Below are positions 1 through 6,049 of a stretch of DNA of 15,703 bases, in pieces. Position numbers and translations under genes: made by a program. Below the pieces are notes generated by a model that saw only the letters and a program-made list of their open reading frames with translations, searched no databases and was not told where the DNA came from. Numbering within the stretch: position 1 is the first letter of the stretch; each line of letters begins with the position of its first letter. The stretch lies in the NCBI GenBank assembly GCA_964573545.1, contig CAZNJQ010000015.1, forward strand, positions 1 to 15,703. The letters are read 5' to 3'. The DNA comes from CAZNJQ01 sp964573545. Its GTDB lineage: Bacteria > Patescibacteriota > Minisyncoccia > Phycocordibacterales > UBA2135.

Positions 1-744
1 GAATCGATTGAACGCGATGCTTTTATGATTACCTATTTAAACAAGATTACTCCCGTAAAAATTGATTTAAACTCAACGAGAGCGCTCATTCATGGCGCCC
101 GCATAGATCTGTATTTCAAGAAATTTAACCTAGAGGCGCATTCCGTTCTTCTTATTTCTGACTTGCCGCCCTATTCCGTGATGTCGCTTATTGTGGACAG
201 GAGTGGAGATGGTCCGGCTCTGAGCGTCGGCGCATGCGCCGACTTCAACATAGAAGATGCGATAGTACGGTCGCTTGAAGAGGCCGCCTGCGTTCGTTTG
301 TTCAGTAAGGCATTCCAGCTGCATAGAAAAGATGCGGCGATATCACCAGCTGGTTTTCTTTCCGCAGAAGACAGAAAAATATATTGGAGCAAGCCGGAAA
401 ACCTCCGCCATATTGATTTTATGATACAGGGGAAGAAAAAAAATATTTCAAATATTGCGCGAAAAGACATTGAAGAAAAAAAGAGCGAATCAACGCAAGA
501 CAAAATTCGTTTTCTTCTCTCCAGTCTTAAACAAGCCGGTTACCATTGTTTTTACGCGAATATGGCGCCACGTAATTCTGTTTTTAGCTTGCGTTCCGGC
601 ATTGTTTTTATACCGGAACTCCAGCCCTTATATCTGGATGAGACGTTTGCATGCCATGGCGCGGAGCGTTTATGGAAGGTGCCTCAAAAACTCGGATATG
701 GAGCAGGTAGGCCGATAAACCCCGTACCACACCCGTTTCATTAA
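1..744 (+). CDS. YcaO-domain cyclodehydratase, SagD/TOMM type (5' end outside window)
   Basis: The reading frame is open from base 1 and has no start codon before the edge, so about 247 C-terminal residues are present. The first residues read ESIERDAF, the conserved ExxxRDA stretch of YcaO proteins. The frame later holds GDGPALSVGACAD followed by an EEA helix, the PELQPLYLDE stretch typical of SagD-like members, and a proline-rich tail ending NPVPHPFH. Such Pro-rich C termini are characteristic of azoline-forming YcaO enzymes. Known members use ATP to activate backbone amides and cyclise Cys/Ser/Thr of a precursor peptide to azolines, with a partner protein that binds the leader peptide. That partner is not in this window and would be expected upstream. 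The ATP-binding half of the domain is mostly missing, so activity cannot be judged. The family call is strong; the substrate is unknown. Confidence 0.88.
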   Translation, partial: ESIERDAFMITYLNKITPVKIDLNSTRALIHGARIDLYFKKFNLEAHSVLLISDLPPYSVMSLIVDRSGDGPALSVGACADFNIEDAIVRSLEEAACVRLFSKAFQLHRKDAAISPAGFLSAEDRKIYWSKPENLRHIDFMIQGKKKNISNIARKDIEEKKSESTQDKIRFLLSSLKQAGYHCFYANMAPRNSVFSLRSGIVFIPELQPLYLDETFACHGAERLWKVPQKLGYGAGRPINPVPHPFH

Positions 745-792
745 AAACCAGCGTGTGTGGACAACGCGCGATTGCATATGTGCTGATGGCGG

Positions 793-798
793 TATAAA
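793..798 (+). promoter_or_regulatory. Possible -10 box for the Gly-rich peptide gene
   Basis: TATAAA lies 11 bases before the ATG at 810, in the 65-base gap after the YcaO gene. A start site seven bases downstream would give a leader of about five bases. No convincing -35 box is visible. Confidence 0.35.
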
Positions 799-809
799 AT
801 AAAATTACT

Positions 810-1136
810 ATGGTCCAATATATTAAGAAAAAACAAAAGATTTTAAAATTATTGTTTTGGAGCATGGCTGCTTTGTTTGTTTCCGTTCTCGGCGAGAAGA
901 CCGGTTTAATAGCCAGCGGTGATTTTATCACCCTTAGAAATATTACCCCTCGGGCGCATGCCGATGTCCCACCACCCCCGCCAGGTGGCGATGGCGGTTG
1001 GCAAGGAGATGGCCCAGGAGCCGCTGACGGCAACAGTAGCCCCAGCGGCCCGGGCTGCGTCGGAAGCGATGCGGCTGCCAGTGCAGGTGTTGGCGACGGC
1101 GGCGGCGGCGACGGCGGCGGCGACGGCGGGTACTAA
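810..1136 (+). CDS. Membrane-anchored Gly-rich small protein, candidate modified-peptide precursor
   Basis: A 108-residue protein of no recognised family. Residues 1-12 are Lys-rich and 13-28 form one hydrophobic segment (signal or anchor). Residues 29-50 are a polar linker, followed by a run of five prolines (54-58) and a tail made almost entirely of Gly, Asp, Ala, Pro and Ser, with one Cys at 83 and a terminal Tyr. AHA-D at 49-52 resembles a signal-peptidase site but lies far from the hydrophobic segment. It sits 65 bases after a YcaO gene. Its tail recalls in style the Gly-rich, Ser/Cys-containing core of microcin B17, a substrate of YcaO chemistry. It could instead be a structural surface peptide, because the Cys/Ser content is low. 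The tail DNA is a GGC/GAC triplet repeat (about 1093-1130), prone to length change. There is no Shine-Dalgarno site. Confidence 0.6.
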   Translation: MVQYIKKKQKILKLLFWSMAALFVSVLGEKTGLIASGDFITLRNITPRAHADVPPPPPGGDGGWQGDGPGAADGNSSPSGPGCVGSDAAASAGVGDGGGGDGGGDGGY

Positions 1137-1159
1137 GCCGCAAATAACATTGTGATTAA

Positions 1160-2812
1160 ATGAATTTTTTTGCTTTTTGGGGTGGAATATCACGAAGAAA
1201 CGCCGGAGGAATAACCGGCATTCAAATTATAATTATTTCTGCAATAGTTGTAATTTTGATTGTTGCAGCTGCCATCCTGTTCTTTTTTAAGACAGGGGTG
1301 GTTCCGGGAGTTTCTCAATTTATTCCCGAGAAGGAGTCTATTTTCGTTCCGAGTACAAAAGTCAGACAAGGGAGAGTCCCGGTTAATTATATTATTCAAG
1401 GGGTCCCTCCGGTAACCATATACAACCACACGGGAACAAACGCGTATCTTGTGACGGATGCCGCGGCGGCAACTAAATCGGTTCTTGAATTTTATGGAGA
1501 AAAATTAACCCCCGAAGATGTTACGAGTATAAACAATCTTATATTTGACGCGGAAAGTCCTGGCAAGCTCTATGATCCCAATGATATTATTTCTGTCATA
1601 AAAACAACCGGATTTGAGACAGAGCAAATAAAACTTCGTACCGTGGATGACATGGCAAGATTCATCAGCGAAGGAGGCAAAATGCCGCTTATTTTTCCGA
1701 ATCTCCTGACAACAAATCAGCCGAGCGAAATCAAATTTTATCCTTTTAGCGTTCTGATTGGGATACTCGAAGACAAAAAAGAGTTTGTCGTCCACAACTA
1801 CTATCTTGGGTACAATAAACACATTCCATTTTCTGATTTTGAAAAATTATGGGCATATTTACCCCCTGAGTCGCGCTACATATACCTGGTAATAAAACCT
1901 AAAAGTGAAGAGTACAGGCACAAGACGTACGAAGCGTATCCTGAAAGAACCGATGCGATGAGCAGGGCCGAGCCGATTATCAACAAAATTACGCTTGCGC
2001 GTGTCGCAGCGCTTCTAAAGTTGCCGGATTTACAGTATTCATTGAGCGATGCGGCGATTAGTGATCCCGATTTTGATAAATACATACCGCCGTATTATAA
2101 AATAGTTGCCTACGCGCACCTCGCCGTTAAATACCTTTTTTCTCTTCCGCTTGACATCAAAAAAGCAGAAAACTTAACCAGCAAGGCGGAAGCCCTGAAT
2201 TCTAATTTAGACGGACCGTTCAGTGATTATTGGCCTGGATTTATTGACATGACGAATAAAATCCAAAATATAACCGACGCGCCTTTTTTCCTGAGAGGCG
2301 TACTATATCGGATGGAAGGCGACTATGATAAAGCGATAGCGTCTTTTAACAAAGCTCTTGGTGTTTGGCCGTACGCAAAATACACGAAATACCAGCTTGA
2401 AATGGCGGAACAATTGAAAAAGAAGAAACAAAACATAACTGCCGTAAAGCAAATAATCAGCGATGAAGCGTTCCAAAACGCACTTATAGAGAATTCGCCA
2501 TGGGCGGTTACGTGGAGCGTTTCCGGCGAGGGTTTTACCAGAGATGGCACACAGAAGATAGATTTCTTTCTTGATAACGGAGGGACTGTGTTTTCCGGTA
2601 GTTTTCTTGAAACAAGCGATGGGATAAAACCCGGTCCGATGGAAAGCGTCTCTCTTAAAAACGGATGCATTCACTTTACTTCAGCGGTTACCGGAACTGC
2701 ATACGAATACTGCCTTGCCAAAAACAATACTCTTCGGGGGCTTTTGAGCGGCTTAAGCCCGCAAAAATTCTTTTTCGTCGGGGACGCTGTCGCGCGACCG
2801 GCGAATCGCTGA
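1160..2812 (+). CDS. Membrane-anchored protein with inactive C39-like domain, TPR and C-terminal beta domain
   Basis: A 550-residue protein. Residues about 20-44 form a transmembrane segment with a short Arg-containing cytoplasmic tail, so most of the protein is probably outside. Residues about 85-245 have the layout of a C39-type papain-fold peptidase: a helix ending SVLEFYG and a late FSDFEKLW stretch. However, the position of the catalytic Cys in the usual CGPA motif reads DAAA (Asp100), and the His and Asp sites (around 195 and 212) are not conserved. I therefore expect binding rather than proteolysis, as in C39-like domains of some ABC exporters. Residues about 374-412 form one TPR unit (GDYDKAIASFNKAL). 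Residues about 446-540 look like a beta-rich domain. It starts 23 bases after the Gly-rich peptide gene, so it may handle or display that peptide; this is inference. Confidence 0.6.
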   Translation: MNFFAFWGGISRRNAGGITGIQIIIISAIVVILIVAAAILFFFKTGVVPGVSQFIPEKESIFVPSTKVRQGRVPVNYIIQGVPPVTIYNHTGTNAYLVTDAAAATKSVLEFYGEKLTPEDVTSINNLIFDAESPGKLYDPNDIISVIKTTGFETEQIKLRTVDDMARFISEGGKMPLIFPNLLTTNQPSEIKFYPFSVLIGILEDKKEFVVHNYYLGYNKHIPFSDFEKLWAYLPPESRYIYLVIKPKSEEYRHKTYEAYPERTDAMSRAEPIINKITLARVAALLKLPDLQYSLSDAAISDPDFDKYIPPYYKIVAYAHLAVKYLFSLPLDIKKAENLTSKAEALNSNLDGPFSDYWPGFIDMTNKIQNITDAPFFLRGVLYRMEGDYDKAIASFNKALGVWPYAKYTKYQLEMAEQLKKKKQNITAVKQIISDEAFQNALIENSPWAVTWSVSGEGFTRDGTQKIDFFLDNGGTVFSGSFLETSDGIKPGPMESVSLKNGCIHFTSAVTGTAYEYCLAKNNTLRGLLSGLSPQKFFFVGDAVARPANR

Positions 2813-2836
2813 ACGCGATCGCCGCAAAAATTACTG

Positions 2837-2864
2837 TTACAAAAACCCGTTTGCGTTTTTGTAA
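2837..2864 (+). terminator. Stem-loop between two genes, possible weak terminator
   Basis: A 10-bp perfect inverted repeat (TTACAAAAAC and GTTTTTGTAA) encloses an 8-base loop in the 102-base gap before the methyltransferase gene. The stem is A/T-rich and there is no clean T-tract after it. It could be a weak terminator or attenuator, or a chance structure. Confidence 0.35.
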
Positions 2865-2901
2865 AACAAGACCCTCGTTGCGCATGCGTTCCCCATGCGG
2901 G

Positions 2902-2907
2902 TATTTT
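2902..2907 (+). promoter_or_regulatory. Possible -10 box for leaderless methyltransferase mRNA
   Basis: TATTTT ends eight bases before the ATG at 2915, so a start site seven bases downstream falls one base before the ATG. It lacks the TGn extension seen at other starts in this window, so it is weaker evidence. Confidence 0.35.
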
Positions 2908-2914
2908 AAATTAA

Positions 2915-3751
2915 ATGCCGATTCGGAATATCAAGCTCCAGTGCGCAATATTGAGTCAGGCTTTGCACAAAAAACGCCGCAGTATTTTATTACAAAAATT
3001 ATCCGCACTATTTTCCCAAAACGGGTATGACGACAAAGACTCAAGGAAAGTGGCGGAGGCGACACTGTCCATTTTCGGAAGATTTATGCCCGTGCGGGTT
3101 AAGGAGGTTAAGATTAGAGAACTGCTTTCAAGCGTGACACTATCTCCCAAATCATTTTTTTTAAAAGAGCAACTCCCGCCATCGCTCTATGAAAATATTC
3201 TAAACGGCCTGCGCGAGCGAACTGCGCAACTATTGCGGGAAATCGAAGACTGGGTTGTCGGACCGCGCGTTCTTGACTTCGGATGCGGGAACGGATATGT
3301 CGGCAGGGCGATGCGCGATACCCTTAAAAAAGATGTAGTATTGATGGATATTGCGAATCTGAACAAAACCGACCTGCCGTTCATTTTATACAATGGGAAG
3401 ATTCCATTTTCTGAAAATCATTTTGACACGGTAACGCTTTTCATGGTCCTTCACCACAGTGCCGACTATGGCTCAGCGCTTGCCGAAGCGAAACGCGTCG
3501 GGAAACGGCTTATTATTATTGAAACGATACCCGACGAGAGCGCGGGCAAATCAGAAACAATGTTTTTTGACTGGTTTTACAACAACGCAGTGCTTGGTTA
3601 CAATATGCCCATTCCCGGGAACTTTTTAACATCGGCGGAATGGCTTCGATTATTTCAAACACACGGTCTCCGCGTTATTCACGAAAGAAATCTCGGCATG
3701 AATTATAAGAATATTCTTTTGAATCACTATCTTTTTGTTTTAGAGAAATAA
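2915..3751 (+). CDS. Class I SAM-dependent methyltransferase
   Basis: A 278-residue protein with a Rossmann-type methyltransferase core. Motif I is VLDFGCGNG at 119-127, the acidic end of strand 2 is D145 (VVLMDIA), and a VLHH stretch follows strand 4 at 178-181. About 110 helical, basic residues precede the core. There is no transmembrane segment. The substrate cannot be told from sequence. The SDR gene begins three bases after its stop, so the two are almost certainly co-transcribed and may act on the same intermediate. Placement beside YcaO, VOC and PaaK-like genes suggests tailoring in a biosynthetic pathway. There is no Shine-Dalgarno site; the ATG at 2915 is the first in frame after a plausible -10 box. 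Confidence 0.85.
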   Translation: MPIRNIKLQCAILSQALHKKRRSILLQKLSALFSQNGYDDKDSRKVAEATLSIFGRFMPVRVKEVKIRELLSSVTLSPKSFFLKEQLPPSLYENILNGLRERTAQLLREIEDWVVGPRVLDFGCGNGYVGRAMRDTLKKDVVLMDIANLNKTDLPFILYNGKIPFSENHFDTVTLFMVLHHSADYGSALAEAKRVGKRLIIIETIPDESAGKSETMFFDWFYNNAVLGYNMPIPGNFLTSAEWLRLFQTHGLRVIHERNLGMNYKNILLNHYLFVLEK

Positions 3752-3754
3752 ACC

Positions 3755-4501
3755 ATGGACATTCTGGATTTGAGAGAGAAAATCGCGGTTGTGACGGGCT
3801 CCTCCGGCGGGATAGGATTTGGAATTGCGAATCACCTTGCTCGAGCGGGCGCAACCGTTTTTGTAAACGGGCGCACGCCCGAATCAGTGGAGGCGGCATT
3901 CCGGCTGTTTCCTCATAGTGCAGATATGCGTCCGCTTATCGGCGATGCGGCCGATGAACGGTTTGTCAAGAGTGCGGTGGAAGGAATCATTGCCTGCTGT
4001 CAAAAAATAGATATTTTGGTAAATAACGTCGGATTGTATAAAAAACAAGGAGTAGAGCAATTGGATGCCACTGGTATCCATGAAATTATGGCAGCCAATG
4101 TATACAGCGCTCTTTTTTGGATTCGCGAAGTTGTGCCGCACATGAAGAAAAACGCATCAGGGAAAATCATCTCCGTTGCTTCCGTTGCCGGCATGTCCGG
4201 CAGGCAAGACAGCGCGCCCTACAATGTGGCAAAGGGCGGTATTATCGCTCTCACAAAAGGGCTCGCAAAAGATTTAGGGCCTTTTAACATTCAGGTAAAT
4301 GCGATTGCGCCGGGGTTGATTCCGACAAAGCTTGTAAGCGATTTGCCGGAATCAGTGTTTGAAAATAATAAAAAAAAGACGCCGCTTGGCAGGCTGGGTA
4401 CGCCGGACGACATCGGGAAAGCCGCTTTATTTCTTACCTCATCGCTCTCCGACTTTATAACAGGCCAGACGATTGTCGTTGACGGCGGATACTCGCTATA
4501 G
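3755..4501 (+). CDS. Short-chain dehydrogenase/reductase, FabG-like
   Basis: A 248-residue protein, the usual length of classical SDRs. It has the NAD(P)-binding motif TGSSGGIG (14-21), NNVG (90-93), N115, the catalytic triad S143, Y156 and K160 (YNVAK), and the PG turn at 186-187. The C terminus holds the common GQTIVVDGG stretch. It should catalyse reversible NAD(P)H-dependent keto/hydroxy conversion on an unknown substrate. FabG (fatty-acid 3-oxoacyl reductase) is the nearest common relative, but the neighbours are methyltransferases, a VOC protein and a PaaK-like ligase rather than fatty-acid genes, so a tailoring role is more likely. It follows the methyltransferase by three bases. Its last six bases overlap the end of the convergent gene on the other strand. 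Confidence 0.9.
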   Translation: MDILDLREKIAVVTGSSGGIGFGIANHLARAGATVFVNGRTPESVEAAFRLFPHSADMRPLIGDAADERFVKSAVEGIIACCQKIDILVNNVGLYKKQGVEQLDATGIHEIMAANVYSALFWIREVVPHMKKNASGKIISVASVAGMSGRQDSAPYNVAKGGIIALTKGLAKDLGPFNIQVNAIAPGLIPTKLVSDLPESVFENNKKKTPLGRLGTPDDIGKAALFLTSSLSDFITGQTIVVDGGYSL

Positions 4502-5422
4502 ACCAACCCCACGGAATTTTTTGCCGAATTTCAGAACAGGGTAAAGCTCCGAGTGCTCGTAATCGTCGGCGGTTTTTTCACCCAAAAGGACCAGATCTCC
4601 CACCATCGACGATACAACGCGGTCTCTGGCCTGAGAAGTCCAGTTTGTTCTTTTCATGAAGTTTTTTATAAATTTACGCAAGAACGTTTTTTCAACCGAT
4701 GCTTCCTCGTATTCCCCGAGTTCTTCGGTCAGTGGACCGAGTGCCCTTGCAATGTCGGTGCGCTCCAGGTCGGTATCTGTCGTGGAGTCAAGGAGCCGTG
4801 CGGCGAGCTGCTCTGCGACCCCTTGAGAATCATCTGTGTCGCGAAGGTGCGCAATGTATTTTCTGACAATTGAACCCGGACTTTCTTTAAGCAGCGATGG
4901 TTCATAGAAATGTACGCGAGTCACCAGTACGCCATCGTGTTTTAAAACACGAGCGATTTGCTCCCCCATGATTTTTTGCCGCGTTGTGGATAATAACCAC
5001 CAAAAAAAATCTCCCAGTATGACGTCGAATTGAGAATCCTTAAACGGCATATCGCACCAATCGGAAATTTTTACGTTTTCATGGCTGGGGTTCGCCACGG
5101 CAAGAAATTTTTTTGTGGACGCGACCATCTCTGGGCAGATATCAATGATGGTGACACGACCTCGCGCGGCGATATCCCGCAACTCCGGCGTTGAGCCTAT
5201 TATGAGAATGTTTTTGGCGTCCAAAGAGCCGGCAAGCTCTCGATAGCAGGTCATATCTCCCGGCGACGGTCTCCATGGCGGCACCCTGTGGCTCCATGTC
5301 CTTGCATTTGTGCGCCATATTCTCTTTACATCATCGAGACTTCCATCGAAGCCGCGATTCATGGTCTTTGTTTCATCCATACGCTTTTCTTTATGCATTT
5401 CTTTTAAAATTAAGCTTACCAT
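4496..5422 (-). CDS. Class I SAM-dependent methyltransferase with GxTPEL motif
   Basis: A protein of up to 308 residues. Motif I is NILIIGSTPELR (71-82), a variant in which the glycine-rich loop reads GSTPEL, followed by D94 at the end of strand 2 (TIIDICPEM), DWCDMPF (121-127) and FDVILGDFFWWLL (132-144). I associate this GxTPEL layout with a distinct uncharacterised methyltransferase group. The C-terminal 140 residues are mostly helical. The start is uncertain: in-frame ATGs lie at 5422, 5398, 5380 and 5362, none with a Shine-Dalgarno site. A possible -10 box at 5430-5425 on this strand would exclude the first. The gene is divergent from the VOC gene and convergent with the SDR gene, with a six-base overlap and no room for a terminator. 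Confidence 0.8.
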   Translation of the reverse strand: MVSLILKEMHKEKRMDETKTMNRGFDGSLDDVKRIWRTNARTWSHRVPPWRPSPGDMTCYRELAGSLDAKNILIIGSTPELRDIAARGRVTIIDICPEMVASTKKFLAVANPSHENVKISDWCDMPFKDSQFDVILGDFFWWLLSTTRQKIMGEQIARVLKHDGVLVTRVHFYEPSLLKESPGSIVRKYIAHLRDTDDSQGVAEQLAARLLDSTTDTDLERTDIARALGPLTEELGEYEEASVEKTFLRKFIKNFMKRTNWTSQARDRVVSSMVGDLVLLGEKTADDYEHSELYPVLKFGKKFRGVGL

Positions 5423-5430
5423 ATTATGAT
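5422..5430. promoter_or_regulatory. Overlapping divergent promoter region
   Basis: On the plus strand TATTAT (5422-5427) lies 10 bases before the ATG at 5438. On the minus strand CATAAT (5430-5425) points at the methyltransferase gene. The boxes overlap, so only one polymerase could start here at a time. There is no TGn extension on the plus-strand box. Confidence 0.3.
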
Positions 5431-5437
5431 GGGTGGT

Positions 5438-6049
5438 ATGAGCACTTCCGATATCCTGGTTAGGGTGCAGGGGCTAATTGACAGATACGGCGATGCGACT
5501 GCTACCCAGACGCTCCTTCGGTTTTTTGGTTGCTGCGAAAGCGCCGAGGCGGAAAACGCTGTTAAAGAAATAGCCGCGTATTGCGAAGAGAGTATCTCGC
5601 ACATAGGCATAGTCGTTCCAGATATTGATGTTGTGGCAGAGACGCTGGCGTACATGCCGCAGCAGTTCAGTTTGCAGAAGCCAATCATATCTTCGGTTAG
5701 CATACCAAGGAGATACCCGGGCTCCAAAGGGAAAATTGCATTTGTCGCCGACAAAAACGGAAACACTCATTTTGAGCTTTTTGAAGTTGCGTGGGCAGGT
5801 TCTGTCGGAGAAATTGAACGCAAAAAAAGAGAGTGTCTTATTGAGCATATCGCCCTTGAGGTTTTGCACGCACGCTCTGTTAAAAAAATAGCCCGTATAA
5901 TAACCAACTCTATGAAAAGCACTCACGTTGAATTGCCGGCGATGAAAAATAATTCCGACGGGTCAACATTTTTCTATATTCAGAATAACAGCGGAGAACG
6001 GCTTGAATTCGTTTTTTACGCACGCGCACATGATATCGCGCGAGAATAA
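5438..6049 (+). CDS. VOC-superfamily (glyoxalase-fold) protein
   Basis: A 203-residue protein counted from this start. After a 50-residue helical lead it shows two beta-alpha-beta-beta-beta modules of the vicinal-oxygen-chelate fold. The first begins ISHIGIVVPDID (H55) and ends HFELFE (E113). The second begins LIEHIALEV (H137) and ends ERLEFVFYA (E190). The H/E/H/E spacing fits the usual metal-binding set. Family reactions include isomerisation, epimerisation, ring cleavage and resistance by binding, so the reaction cannot be assigned; methylmalonyl-CoA epimerase-like chemistry is one option. In-frame ATGs at 5426 and 5429 are possible starts, but 5426 lies inside the putative -10 box. The stop codon overlaps the start of the PaaK-like gene (TAATG), so the two proteins are probably made in a fixed ratio and share a pathway. 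Confidence 0.75.
   Translation: MSTSDILVRVQGLIDRYGDATATQTLLRFFGCCESAEAENAVKEIAAYCEESISHIGIVVPDIDVVAETLAYMPQQFSLQKPIISSVSIPRRYPGSKGKIAFVADKNGNTHFELFEVAWAGSVGEIERKKRECLIEHIALEVLHARSVKKIARIITNSMKSTHVELPAMKNNSDGSTFFYIQNNSGERLEFVFYARAHDIARE

Noticed and set aside
455..718. Alternative plus-strand frame inside the YcaO gene
   Set aside because: It has no family motif and lies entirely within a frame carrying clear YcaO signatures.
906..1193. Minus-strand frames rich in Ala or Arg over the peptide gene
   Set aside because: They are reverse readings of the GGC/GAC triplet tract and of the Gly-rich tail, with no start signal and no family resemblance.
2881..2898. CGCATG/CATGCG repeat before the methyltransferase
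   Set aside because: The arms are short and can pair in several registers; chance is a sufficient explanation.
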